Source: Echinococcus granulosus
Lineage: Eukaryota > Platyhelminthes > Cestoda > Cyclophyllidea > Taeniidae
Assembly (NCBI RefSeq): GCF_000524195.1
Contig: NW_020170392.1
Coordinates: forward strand, 1,499,130 to 1,563,129
Direction: 5' to 3'
DNA: 64,000 nucleotides
Shown: positions 26,610-41,600 of the stretch, piece after piece
Layout of the letters: each line of letters starts with the position of its first letter
Position numbering within the stretch: the stretch's first letter is position 1
Notes under the pieces: model-generated
What the model saw: only the letters and a program-made list of their open reading frames with translations
What the model was told of the DNA's origin: nothing
Database searches by the model: none
Made by a program: the position numbers and the translations under genes

Positions 26610-29600
26610 TCAGGGGGTGTCAATGTCCGATGTCTGATCACTAGGATAATCCGGAGAGTCGTTTTCATCGCTAACTCGCCTCGCCTCCTTTCGACATTCA
26701 CGCTCTAAAGTCTGGAGGAGAAAAACAGCTTTAAACTGCCTCGTTCAATAATGACAAACTCCAGTACCCATCATGTAGCCAAGCTTTAACTAAAAAGGAA
26801 TCTGCCATTAAAATCAAATGGGTTAAATTGGAAACTATCCAGGTAGACTGCATAGAGCGTAGGGATAAATAACAAAGTGCCCGAGCCGCCCCCTTTCTGG
26901 CTACGGCTTATGGGCGCAGTTTCAATATTTTGATGTGAGCGAAACTAAATCTAATGACCGCCAATAAATTTGCAGACAAATAAAAACTAAGAACCCGAAA
27001 TAGTAGATGCCTGGCCCGAAATGCATTGTAGGTAACAAAATCTTTAGTTTGATTAAGTGACTACAATTATAGTAAAATTAACATGCTTTATCCAAATAAT
27101 GAGTGTTTTTACACGAACTATGCGATACCTCCTGTTGTATAACAAACTTTTGAAGGCGCCGATCCCATCGAGGCCTGTCATCGACATAATAATGCCGTTT
27201 TCCTCAATCCAATATTTACCTGCAGATCATTTTTCTCTTATAAAAAGTTTATCAATCGAAACACTACATTTTGAAGTACTCAACTCTTGGACACCTAGGT
27301 GTTAGTCTGTCTGGACACCCAATTTACACTTAAGTTTCATCCAGAAGTTATGATTTCTACTTATTTCTTATTTGTCTTCCAGATTTTGTGTAATTTCATT
27401 TAAAAAAGATGTTTAAAAATATTTTAACATGAAAACCTTGGTGAACTAATCAAGAATCACAGAGTTTCAAATCCACCATCAACTAACTCTATGCACACAC
27501 AGGTATACCTAAAATTACTAAATTTAACTCTCGTTTTATAAAGAGTTTAAATCACAAACTTATTTAGCTGGTGAAATAAAAGTTACTGCGTTGGACTAGT
27601 TCATTAAAAACCGCAAATAACGGAAGAGAGATCCGATCAGCTAACGAAAGAATAGGAAATGTCTAAACTACCTCAGATAACAGTGGAACTTGTAGTCCTT
27701 TTAACACCTAAATCTGAAGGATGATTAGACGAGGAACAGGGAAATCAAGTGGATAGAGTAGACATACCCGCAGCGCTTCACGACGCTTGTGCTCCAAAAT
27801 GGCGATGGAGCGCTCGAGAGCGAAAGGAATTGGTGGGACAATGTGGGAGAGACCAAAGCGAAGGGCAAACAAAATGTGCTGGAAGTTGTTAAAAAGGGGT
27901 GTAATTACAAAAAGCTTCTCAATTGCAACAATGGAATAAATTGTTCTTGACTTTTTAAGAGTCGAACATATTTTAAACAAAAAGAAGAGAGAAGCTGTAC
28001 GTGCGAAATTGAAAAAAAAGCATTCAAATGTTCAATCAGGCAGGAGAAAATCCTGTCAGCGTGTGTGGGCTTGTATCGTTTTATGAAAGTGAAGCGTTTT
28101 TTTCTTCCCAGTGGGCCCTGACAGTGGCTGAATGAAATCTTATTTGAATCAACTGAAAAAAATGAAGGAACTGAATTCAAAATTATGGAAAATAACGTCA
28201 GGAGTGGCATTTTCATCTACAGGAATGCCTGTGGTTTAATAAATATTTTTCGGTCGTTAGGGCAACTGTTCAAGTACATGATCGTGGACAATTTGTACAT
28301 AATTAATGGTGGTCGGCCTTCTCAACAATGACTTCACACTGTGGATGTAAATAAATAGTCGATGAGCCCAACCTCCACTTTTAGGAAGAAATAATGTAGA
28401 TTACGTAAAAACTTGTTGCTGAAATTAGGGTTTGCCTATCTGTGAATGAATCCTGATGGTTACTTCTGAATTTAGAAGGAAAGCAAATCTTGGATTTGGA
28501 ATTATTTACCTATAACGCGTCCACAAGTTCCTACCACGGTAGACAGTTTCTAGCTTAAAACAGGCTGAAGTGACACAATACTGAGTTGGTGAAAAGGTCC
28601 AACTATACGATGTGAAGTGGTGAACGGAAAGCGACACATTTGCTGTCGACTTGATACACGTTACTGATGAAGTGAAACATTAGTTAGGTAACAAAGCGAA
28701 CCCGCCAACAATCCGATTTCGATATAAATCTGCGGCATAAATTAACAACCAATATTTACTCAAAATTTTTAACTCAGTATTTATGCGTTAATTTTATCAA
28801 GAGTGTTAGACATTTGCCAAATTGAAAAACAATGAACAAAGAGTAGCGATAGCACCGGAGTAAAGTTTGCTCATCGATACTTTTTGCACAAAAAAACCAA
28901 CAATCATAAATTTTTAACCACGACTTTGAGGAATAGTCGAATTTCCAAGATTAAACATTCTTCACTAATTTGTATTTTCTTTTGAACAGTCAAAAGGATA
29001 CTCAAAAAATGTTCCTAATGCTGATAAATAGCAATACTATTTAAACATAAGATGTAAGGTTCCAGTCAATGAATGAGAAAGACACTCACCTCAACCGCAA
29101 TGAGAAGAAGGATATACTGATGGGTTGTGAGTCCAGGAAAGAGCGCTTGAATGCTGCCGGACACTCCAATAAGGCCGATATTTACTGCAATCGCCACGTA
29201 ACTGACTATTTCGAAAGCTCTCTAGAGGTAAAAGAAATGAAAAAGTCCAATTGTCATGAAATTTAGTTATGAATGAGTGTTTTTAAAATGCATTAGTGAC
29301 GGTTCTTTGATTCTAAAAAAGACTTGAAGTGAAAAAAACGAGTGTTAAGAGAATCAACCTGTTCAAGGTGAATACTTAAAAACACGCATTCTCATCTTCA
29401 ATGCGTTGCAAAGATGTGTTTGTAAGGGAACAGCGCAAGTCCACTTATTAGGGTGAATCAGTTGGCCACATTAACCGCATAGGTGAAAGCCTATACTGTC
29501 TAATTACAAGGTAATCAGAACCCCGAAAAAAGGAGCCTTTAAGGCTACCTTGATTCCCCAACGAGGTCCCAATAGGGGAGAAAAGGGAAGTATATTTGAG

Positions 29601-32600
29601 TTATGAGTAACGGACAGAAATAACATGGGTGAAGTTGACAGCGTAAATTGTGTCAAGCGATAAATACAAGTGAGAAACCATTGAATATTTTTCGCAAGAA
29701 CCTTAGTAATAAAAAACTGCGTTGAATTAGCAAGTGTACCGAGTATTCCATGCATCTATCAAGGTTGTTTAAATATATGCACACAATCGAAATGAACGGA
29801 GCATAATAAATGAAACGCATTAAGAAAATGCCACGAATAAGGGCAAAACTAAAGGGTAGTCTTATCACAAGAGAACAATTAAAAGAACAGAGTAGGTTAT
29901 TGTGTTGACCATCGAACATTCGAGCTATTCCACAGGACATATGGAATACGAATACATTTCACTATTGAGAATAAATGCTCAATTCAAAGGCAAATTTTTT
30001 TTGAAAAATACACCATTTTGGGATTTTCCTAATGATATCTGAATTCGACAACGAAAAGGGAAATGGTAATAATCATAAACATACTTCCCAAACACCGATT
30101 CCACGGGCAGTTTCAGAGAAAGGTCTTTGGAAGTTAGTAAGAAGCTTAAATGCATCGCTGCGTATTTCAAGGATGTTGTTGAGAAAGGCCAACAGTCCAC
30201 AGATGGGAAAAACACAGGTGAACATGCTGACAAAGCCAAATTGAATGAACATCTCCAGGTAGTCGTTAGTTGCATCATCATACTGTAAAATAGCAAGATT
30301 TCATGATATATGTAGAAATCAGCAGCAAATAGGAGTTATACCTTAGGCATTATTTCCTCTTGCTCAGCTCGCGTAATTTTGGTCTCTGTGGACTTATTGG
30401 GAGATGATTTGCCATCGGAAGCTTCCGTGCCAGGAGTGTGTAGGTCGTCTTTCTTCAAGGTTGGAAAACCATCAGCACGAAGGGAGAGGTAGACCTGACG
30501 AATACGAGTTTGGCCTAAGGGAAGGAAAACCTCCTTCAAATTGCCGGCGATTTGGCGTATTACAAGAGTCGTCACGAGGTGCTGCAGTGGTGAAAAGCAA
30601 AATCAGGGAGTCAGTTTTATCAATGAAATGGAGTTGACTTTTATAATGGTAACCAAATTGCATCAAATATAAACAGAACGCAAATTTACGATGAATAATC
30701 AGATAAGTTGAATCACCAATTCACTGTCGAATTTAATGAAAATTGAACCAATTAAAATGGCAGTTTTCAAACCTTACTTAGTGTTAGCCTATTGCTTAAA
30801 AATAATACTAAATTCAGAGGTAAATCGTAGGAAATATGACCAGAGTCCAGAAAATAATTTCACTCGTTCAGTGGTCTTGACGAAAACCCTTTCAATAAAA
30901 TCTATTCCACGATTTTAAAAGACAGTGAACCATAGAAAAGAAGCTATGCGAAAATGATTTGATGGACAAAATTACACAACCGGCCGTATCAGCGCGAAAA
31001 TGAAATGTATCAAAGTCTAACAACAAAGGATATTTCTGATACATGCGAAGGAGCTGTTATCGTCAACTTCGTAATACTTCATCAGGATCAAAAGGATTAG
31101 TGAGCGAATTTACCCCTTTAATAACATTTTTCAAAAAATGCAAACATTCAAGGGTAAACAAACAGCCAACGCGAAATTCGGGAAAAGGGCTGACCGTCTC
31201 GAAAAAAGCTCACTGCAATCACATTTTATGCGCCCATATATGATATAGGGATATGTGAAATTGTAAATTGTGTCGTAAAAAAGTCGTTATGCTTTAAACG
31301 CCTTTAATTAACATCTTTTGACATTTAATTTGTTTCAATTGCATTGATCAACTGATATAATTATAAACTACAGAGTGAAATTAAAAGATAAAAAGAAGCA
31401 TCTCTTTACAATTCACTCAGAAGGGCTATGCAAAGCGAAGATGGAGAAAATAGGAGGTAGGATGATAGGAATGGGAAAATTAAGAGCGCACATATGCAGT
31501 TGCTTGTGAGATAGAAAGATGTCCCAGGGTCGTAGTTATCAACAGAATCTTACTTATGGAAAGTGCTACAAAAATTATGCGAATTCATGCAAGCGACAAA
31601 TAGCAAGGCCAAATTTTATGCAGCAAGATAGGATTTGGTTCTTATGTGTCTAGAATTTTTTGCACAGTTATATCAATCGTATTCTGTTTCAACACAATAT
31701 ACGGTTAAAAAAGCAAAAGATACATGTCTGAGGAGAGCCAGATCCATCCGATAGAAGGCGATGTAGAAGGACGCGTAAAAGGCATTTATGAACTGAAACT
31801 AAAATGAAAATAATTTGAGCTTAGGTATCACATTCTGCTTTTCCAGGATCAGTAAAATAGTTCATGGCGGCATTTAAAGCTGCTATTGTTTAAAGAGATG
31901 AAATGAAAGCTGTAAAGAAATTATACATGCCCGATTATTATTAGTATCAAGAAAAAAAGAGAACTGGAAAAGTTCCTCATTTATACATCTTAGCAAGAAA
32001 GATACGCGAATGTGATCCAAAATAGCTACGATAGGGCTGCACAACCTTTTATGTCTAAAATCTGACTCAAGACTTACTATTCTGGGAAATTTAACAGAGC
32101 TTATAACGTTAGAAATGCTTACCAAAATGAGTTTTGATATCAGTGCGTTATTGTACGATTCATCAAGTCGATGGTTCTCCATTTCTGTCAGATGAACTGC
32201 AATTTTGTGATAAATTGCATTCAATACAGTAATGTTCACCCCATAAAGAATCTGAAAGATTAAAAAATGATCTGCAAATATTTCAGTTCTTCTGATTTGG
32301 AAGCCAGAATGAGATGGAGTGGTCGAAAAAAACGTCTTTCTAATGGGAGTTATGGAAAGAACTCATACTTTTAACGTAAGCTGAATGTCTGAAAATGATA
32401 CTTTTTACTAAAAAATGTATTTTTGCCAAGTTTATAAAGTATGGAATTAAAAATTGGCAATGATTCTTGTTCTGAACCAGAACAAAATAATCAGAAATTT
32501 TACTTTTACTTTAATTAATAAGTAGCTTATTTATTTTGTGAAATTTGGAGTGATGGTAGCCGAAAACAAAAGGGAAGTCAATTTATTGGCGATGCACGAT

Positions 32601-35600
32601 TAATTAGAAAAAAACAACTTCAGATTAAAGGGATTCAGAAACACAAGCGATGCGGAATTTCATAAAATTTCGGCTGTCTCTGCATGATGAGAAACAATAA
32701 ATTTCGACCAAGGCAACACAATTTGAATTTCCTAATGGATAAGGAAAATAATTCAAATAGTTGCATCAACACCTATCAATAATAGCAAACGAAAGAATTC
32801 GAAAGTGTTGATAGTCAAATTAGAAGGAGATAAAAGAGCTAAAAGAAGGAATAACCAAACTCAATTATTGCTTATTTCTGTTATGCCTGTGATATCACCG
32901 TTGTGCCAAAAATTTCCCACGCACTAACGCCATTCGTTGCAATTCACAAACAGAAAGTGACATAATATTTGGGGGACGACAGAAAGGCAAAATACTTTAT
33001 AAAATCGGAAAGTGGATAAAAAAGATGGGACTAAACCGGTGGACAAATAAAGTCTAGCATTCGAATTTCAAATTTGTATCCACATTTTAGCGATTGAAGA
33101 TTTCCTAATAAACTCACCATAGGTAAGAAGGGTACAAGTGTGGCGCCCCGAAAACGCCAGGAAGATGACTTAAGGTCAGCATACTCCTGCAGTTTGATAT
33201 GGGCGATTGCCACAACAACAACGAAGAGGAGGCAAACGAGAGTGATGGGAAAAGTGACGAAACAAACGATGAGATTTCTTTTCCATCGTGGGTAGAAGGG
33301 CTCCAAACGACCAGTTATTGGCGAGGGTTCCAGGACCCCCTTAAGAGAGATGGAAAAGCCGTATTCTCTCATTATTTAGGTTGCAGTCAATTGCCAACTT
33401 GATGTAGGCTATTGTGATTTTACAATCCTCAAAATAAGCGCAAAAATGCACATATTTTAGGTGAAAGTATTTTCGATGGTGATGTTAGTTTCACCAAGTT
33501 TGGGTCGGCAAAAAGTTAACGGAAAAGTTGATTTATACTTTAACAAGCCATTGTTATTTAAATAAACTATGCTCAAGAAAGTACCCGGAATTACTCCTTT
33601 CAATAGCGATAGTTTTAGTCACAACATTCATTCAGCACTGCCGTTTAAAAAACGAATACCATTTCAACTTTTTTGATATGACTGATCCTGTAATCAAACC
33701 TTCAGTGAAAGTAAAAAGTTTTCAGAGATCCAAATTTGCCACAGTAGCACAAAATACATCAGGTGATTAGTCGACCCAGGTAAAGGGGAAAAGAACAGTT
33801 ACTTTAACCATTTTATTTTTGCTTTGAACTTTTGCACTTTTTACTCTGGAGTAGAGGCAATTCAAACTTGTCAACAAGCGAAAAGAACTTAATCCGAATT
33901 CACAATAAGGCACCTAAACTTGGATCCAATTTCCACTATGGCCTCTTGGCAATCATGCCTTTTAAAAACGGCACTGAATAACGATTTCCAAATTATAAAA
34001 GTCAAATGCAAAATGAATTGTTGAGTTATGTGTCCAGATTCACCATACCATTATCACGGCCGGATACAAGTAAAATTTTACCTCCCACAGGGATTAATCT
34101 ATTGGAATCGCCACTGGTCCATCCACCCGCCCATATTTCATTTACCTAATCCACACGACGGAGGTGAAGGCTAAAAATGGCCCTAAGTAGAGTTCGAAGA
34201 TAAAGCACAGATTAGCCGGATAATGGGAGCAATTAGCTGACCTGCTAAAATGTCCCCGACCTACAAGTACATGTACATGCACTACTTGGTACTGCCAATC
34301 GCAAAAGTTGGTTTAACAAAAGCGTGCCAGCGTTTTAAGTCTACTTTTCTAATACGTAAATGGAAAAAGAGAACGAAATAAGACTTAAAAAGGTCTTCGG
34401 TGTACTTTCTTGTCTTATTTCAAAACTACCTAACAAAATATAAATTGCTCAGTTGGATGCGACATTTTTGGTTTGAAAGGAAGGCAACAAACATTAATGA
34501 TGAGTAAAGTGTAGTCATTTTAGTGCCACTTTGCTCCCATTATCCGGCTAATCTGTACTTTCTGGCCTAGCAACCATGTGAACACGTTGGACTCTCCATC
34601 CTCTACTTAGGGCCATTTTTAGCCTTCACCTCCGTCGTGTGGATTAGTTAAATGAAATATGGGCGGGTGGATGGGTCAGTGGCGATTCCAATAGATTAAT
34701 TTTGGATGACTGGATCTGTATACAATTCGACAGTGATCCCTGTGGGAGGTAAAATTTTACTTGTATCCGGCCGTGATAATGGTATGGTGAATCTGGACAC
34801 ATAACTCAACAACTCATTTCCCATTTGACTTTTATAATTTAGAAATCATTATTGAGTGCCGTTTTTAAAAGACATGATTGCCAAGAGGCCACAGTGGAAA
34901 TTGGATCCAAGTTTAAGTGCCTTATTGTGAATGTAGACATACCCTTAACTTTAAATTGAATTGTAGGGGAGGACGGGTGGTGGTTTAAGGCAATAACTGT
35001 TGGATCTATTTCCGTCTTTTGAATTATTTACACAATTTGGAAGAAACATCCAAGCATTATTATTTTACCACTTTTTGCAAGGTCTGCCAATTCGCCTACA
35101 AATAAGGTCAATTTAAAATACGGAATTGAACCTTTGGTTAAGCTGAGACCTTTTTATGAAGATCTTAGTGGTATAAAACTAAATGCTAGAGGGAGGTCGG
35201 AAGATGGAGACAGGGTCTTTACAACTTGACCCAGCCAATTTACTCCTCGCTAGCCATAGTAATTAAAGTAACAAACATCGATTTCAGGCGCAACTTTACA
35301 AAAATTTACAAATGGTATGCAAATTTGCCCACCCGAAACAGCGGTCTAGGTTGCTCCAGGAGACTGGGCAGTTTGTCCAAGGTGCCCCAGTGGTAGGTGT
35401 AATGGTTGTTGGTTCGTTTCCAGACCTCTTGAAAGAAGACCGCCCACAACATCGTAAAGAAAGCCAAAACAGGGTAGTGTAGTGCCCTTTCCTTCTAAAG
35501 AGCAAATAAGCTGACATTCAGTCGGTACAGAAACGACAATAACAATAATAATAGCTTGTCAAACTCTCGGTTTTGCTAACAGCCCACTTAGGGCTTCGCC

Positions 35601-38600
35601 ATTGTACTTCCGCCACACAGCTTCAAATCGAATGCTGTCACTTTAAGGGGTTTCATTTATCACTAACGCAGAGAAAGCTTGTTTCCGTTGTTTATAAAAA
35701 TAAGCAGTAAGGCGAAGTTTTAAGAAGCTTTGGAATCATGGCTACCTATTGCTCCGTGGAAGTTAACAACAAAGTCATCAAAGAAGAAACCCTTGCGTAG
35801 AAACAATAAACGCTTGAAGTTAGGACTTAATTTTACAGGAAATTCAAAATTTCTATAACTTGGTTCTAAATATATTTAAATATAGATATTACTAAAACAC
35901 TTCAATAAACGGCTTATGCCTTATTTTTTATCGCTATGAATTTCGAAAAAGTGTTCGGTACTATCAACATCAAATGCGTTCCTATAGTAAAAAATACCTT
36001 ATCCAAAATGGCATTGCATTTTAAAATAACCTTACAAGTCTGCGAAAAATTTGATAGAAAACAATTCGCCTCCCCCCCTCCCCCCCAGTATCAAATAAAA
36101 ATTGAGAAAAACTCTAAGAAACTAGGCGATTGATCTACCGCATCAATCAACCTCAACAATAGTGTCATGGGGTGTAGCAAAATATGTAATAAATCATACA
36201 GAAATTGACTAAATAAGTATTTGCCCCCAACGCCTCCGTAACGTGCATTTGCAAACAATACTAAACCAGTTGATCACCCCTTCGTACCGACTGACACAAG
36301 TGACATTTAAAATACACTGATTTCCGAATCAGCTAAACAGATTTAACCAATCATTGTGTCTATGGAAATGTGCACCATTATAATCTACCGTCCTTCCTCA
36401 GCGAGATACAAACTTGTGGATTTCAATAATTATAAAACGCTCCGTCTCTAAAAGCAATGAGCTTCACCCTAGCCAGTTCCGCTTCCCCCCCACGCCTCAC
36501 TTCCCAACTACCTCACTCAATTTCGCGTTTGATTGTCTACTGATGTCAAAGAAAAGTGGTCACCACTTGGCGAAACAATAGAGCAAAATGAAGGACAAGA
36601 ACGAGTTATCATCACCCTGTTCCTGCCGCCCCAAAGCGCAATTCTCGCTGTGTCAGTTTTGTGCTGTGCGATAAGACTCTCTTTCCACTAACTCGCTAGT
36701 TCCCACTGTTCCTCAATGCTAAATTTTCCTGGCGCATACCTTCGAGCTGTCTCGATTTGTATCAGGCTCATATATACCATTCATTGTTCTTTTTTGGCCT
36801 TCAGCAAGGTAAAAATTCCGTCCGCAGTCCATCACGCTCACACGCATACAAAAACATGTTTTTTTTAGAACTAAAGTGCTGCATTACCTTAGAAATGTGT
36901 AGTGAGTAGCGAGTGCATCGGTTAGGGATCACAAGTGATTCATTCTCTCGCTCACCAAATACTGCCCGTCCCAAATCACTCAATCAGCCAGCCATCCAGG
37001 TGGCAAATTTTCCGAAACCCACAACGCTTTTTATAATATGCATGAGGGAGAGTAAAGATCCAACCGATAGTCCTTAGGGCTTCCTGCCATCTTCTAATGC
37101 ATGTGTCACTTACTTGCTTAGCAGATTCCCCGACTCTCTCTTCTCAGTTGACATGGGCGAAATGAATTGTTTAATCTCACACCACCCTAAATATTACTGA
37201 AATTTGTCCTTATCAGTAAAAAAGTTAAACAAAAATATTTACCTAAAGTATTGAGTTTTGAGAGCAATTAAATATGTAGCATTGTTCCGAAGATTTAAGC
37301 ACGTTTTATAGGCTTTTATAAACTGGATGGATGAATGTGGACAAACCCTATGGCCCCAATATCACACCTTTGGGTTTTGCGTAGATTCGACAGCTTATGA
37401 GACTGACCAAACAGAAATATGATATATCAATAGTTTGCCCATTAAATATACATTAACAAACTAAAACGTGTCTATTACTAATGTAAAACCTGTGATTGAT
37501 AAGCAATTTCTAGCATGAAATGTAGATGTAAAACTAATACTAGAAATCTCGCTGATTCATAGTTCTGCAATTAAGTAAACACCGGAAAGTGGTCTTTTAT
37601 TTGAATAAAACTGGCTATATTTCGTGTAGCGTGGTAAAAACAGGAAAACCCACCCCAGCAGGTACAATGAGCCAACAGAGGAGACCGAAAATGGCAGGAA
37701 TGAGGAGAGCGGTGGTGTAGTGGCCTAGCCACGCGAAGTAGAGGGCAATCTTGACTCCGAAGTACTCAGCCACCGCATCTAACGGCTGCCGATGTGTGAA
37801 ACCGCGCACCCACGAGTTGTGCAGCATCGCTAGCGCCTCTCGATCATGAAGCGGAAATATCGTCGCAATTTTGCCCGCTGCCAGCAACACTGGCACTGGA
37901 ATACATGTGGGTCTTCATTAACAATTGTAGTTATCATAGTTGTTACGGTAAAAGGATTCCTACTAATCATTACACGGTGGGGTAGCTTAGCAAATTCGCT
38001 GCCCTGACAGCTGCACAAGCGCTAAAAATACACGCAGATGTTCAGTAATAACTCCAGGCATGTTAGGCGTTATTAGGGAAGTTTATTTACCGTTGACGAG
38101 ATGGAATAGTTTATCAAGCCTATTGACCACAAAATCTCGTCGAAATATCATTGCTATCCTACCCACTGTCAACAGCATAGGCAGTATAACATAAAGGACT
38201 CCGATTTCGCCTATACATTTGCACCGACATGCAAGGGTGGCTTTTGTAACCATAAAAATGATTACTTGATTGTTTTTCTTTGAAACTATGTCCGAGTTTT
38301 GCGTGCCTTGTAATTATGTTCCATGTTGGAAGATAAAGGAAACTCATGCCCGGGTTTTAAATATTTCGCCTATCCTTAGGTTTTAAAGTCGATGGTAAAA
38401 GTGGTCTGCTACTTTGTAAGCCGCAGCAACTTTATTCCCAGCAAAATTTGCTGAAAAGGTAATATCGCATAAATAACCAGCATCTTCACTTTCCAGGTTA
38501 TTTGGGTACAATGCTCATATATCATGGGTCTCGAAATTCTACGTAGAATTCATCTGGAAATACTTAACATCACAGTTGGAGGCATTTACAAATTTTACCG

Positions 38601-41600
38601 AAAAGGCTTATTCGCGCTGATATTCTTCTAAAAATATGCAGTCTTAATGGCTATAGCTAAATCCTCGGTTTATTTTAAAGATACACTAGAAATCCTGTTC
38701 AGTATAGAAAAGCAGAAGCATTGCCTGTCAGACTACTGACTTTAACTGCCAACAGTGGTAACATTTGCCAAAAAACGCTTTGTTTCCTTAAAACTCATTT
38801 TTATTATAAGTTATGTTAGTCTTACAGTATTAAATTTTAATTTAATAGCAAATTAGGACCATTTTAGAGCAATTGGATTCATTTTAAATTGGAACGATTT
38901 TATAATACGATCTTTTAGACAAGAAAATATAACACATTGCTAAAGTTGGAAAAAAACAAAAGGACTGAAGAATTTAAAAAACCTAGAAAAGGCGTTGCTA
39001 AAAAAAACACACTTTATGTTGGAAGAGTGGGCAAATTCGTAGGTGTTATAATAAATAGGCGGCATTTTATGGGCGGTGGGGCTAAATGCCGCGATTAGCT
39101 AAAATCGGACAACCACACACATGGGGAAGACAAAGGTAGCAGCCCAGGTAATTGACAATATGCAGCGAATTCGCAGGGCACCAAACAGATTACCCCAACT
39201 ACAGACAGCAAGTTTTGTTGTGACATGGAGGACACGGGGCAAACGCTTTCTTTTAACATAGAATCATCACGCACTGCGATTGGTAATAATCACTTTAAAT
39301 TCGAAAATCAGTTTATCGTAAGAATCGTCTCTGTGATTATCATATAGAATTGGAGGCATTGATTCCACTTAGGCACAATCCCCAAACAACAGATGCCCGA
39401 GATTATGTAGTGTTTATTTATTTTGAGATTTCAAGTGGGTATCGCAACTCTTGTATTTTATTACAACACATTAACTGTTTGGTTAACCGGGTTTTGATAA
39501 CGGTCCACTCAGGAGCTGCACCACTGCACCGCCACCGGGCGGCCTAGCCTCCAAGCCCCACCGTATGTTAAATATGCATGTATTCTGCCCGGTTATTATA
39601 TCTTCTGTCGGCTTGAGGAAAGTTTCGGGGCGCTACATTGCACATTTACTTGCTAAAGGTTCTTTTAATCATTTTTGAGAGTTTCCCCAGATCTTTTGAA
39701 CATTAACGGTTTTTGTCATAAATATGGAGCAATAGTAAAAAAAACGAAAAACTTTGCCACTCTCTCCCCTTAAGCCCAAATTCTCTAGTAAAAATTTGAT
39801 TTAAAGTCAACGTGATAAACATGCCTGAATATTTTCCAAGAAAACAGAATCAGACAGAAAAGCAATAAACAACTGCCTTTTACGTGAGTTTTTAAACAAC
39901 TCACACAAAAGGCTCCGTCCTGACTCATTTTTTGTCTTAATCTCAATAGTGCCATATTCAATCGTATTTCACTCATGCAAGGTTGTTAAAGGGAGAAAAA
40001 AATTACAAGGATTATATTGAGGTGATTGAAAGAGAAAAAGTGGTAAAAAATGTTAATTTTTGCATCAGGTATAACAACAACGGTCAGATAAAGTGCAATT
40101 GCTATTTAGCTGGCATAATAATTAAATCCGCTTCGTTTTTGAGTGGCCATTGTTCATGCCAAAGGCACTTCAATCAGAATTAGAACACTCTAATAAAAAA
40201 ACTTTGAAAAGAAAAAAACCGTTTTGAATAGTCAGGGAGCAAGGCCCGAGATTAGATGACATAATGCATCGAGAACCCCATAGGCGCATAACACATGACT
40301 TATGAAAGACAAAGATCCCTAAAATGATGCATTTTTCTTAAATTTACGCACTTATGGCCTGTCCCTGAGAAAATTTGATGTCATCGTCCCAGGCATCTCC
40401 GGCCATGGCCCGGAGACTCATAAGGTAGTAGCGCACGATGGCCTGCCGCTCGCTACTGGTAAAGAATGTCTCGTGGTCAAAGAAGCCCTCAAAGTTCTCA
40501 CAGTCCTCGATACAAAACTCCTGCATCTCACCGCCAAATTCTGGTGCCAGTCGCTTCCGCAGTCGAACCTCCCGGGCGCCTTTCAAGAGACTGTGAAAAA
40601 AAGATTGCGGTGACTTTTTAAAATGGCTAATTCCTTTGTATTTTTGGAAAAACAACCAGCAAAAGAAATTTCCTCTATGCAAAATAAAAACTAATTTGGA
40701 AGGAGAGAAAAACAAAAATAGCAGCATTTTATTTTGTTAAAGAAAATTATGGATCAAAATTATTTTAATTCATTTTGACTTACTTAGCGGAGACTGGGAA
40801 AGACTTGATTTACTGATATAATGGCTAGAATCCACTTAAATTTTCTGCGAGCACTTCTATTACTATGGGATTTCAAAGTCGCGTCTTTCAAACACGAAGA
40901 ATAAGAACGAAACAGCATCATTTTAGACATTATTGCAACTCTACCTACGGTCTAAAGAGATATCAATTGACAATGAGAAAATTGCAGCAAAATAAAATCT
41001 TTGCTCGTAAAACGTGTGAAAATAAACCATAACAGATTCCCGATGGCTAAATTGAAATCAAACACTTTCTGAAAAATTTCTACAATCTATTCATTTCGAT
41101 TAGATTCCTTGAACACCGTGTAGCGTGGTAGACAATGATGCATTAAAGAAATTGAATGGATTACGGTGCCACTCGGAAATATGTGTCGAGCAAGCGCCTA
41201 AGAATTGGTCTTGGTATAAGGTGATAATGAGGAGGAACTAACATTTCGTTGGTCTCGATTGCAAAAAATATAAAGTAGTTATTAAAAGAGAAGCACTCAT
41301 ATATTTCGCTATTACAACGCAAACATCAGACTTGGGTGGTTTTAAACAGAGGACCACACTGATTACCGGTTTCCAAATCAAAGATCCGGACACATGTAGG
41401 CGACCGTAGTTGCTGTAAATAACTGCGTGATTTACTCGAATAAAAACCAGACTAAAGAGCCGTTAAACTATGGATATTCCACTATCACTAGGAGATCAGA
41501 ACCTTCTTTGCCTAACTTAATTCTGTGGAATAGAGTAGAGGAAAGATTGATGCAGATAAAATATTTGGCATTCAATTTATGAGTTTCCAAAAAAAGGAAC

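Noticed and set aside
33361..33372. Upstream ATG as the start of the anoctamin exon at 33.3 kb
   Set aside because: A strong pyrimidine-rich acceptor at 33340 joins in phase 0 with the preceding exon and yields the conserved RPLFR-GVLEPSPITGR sequence.
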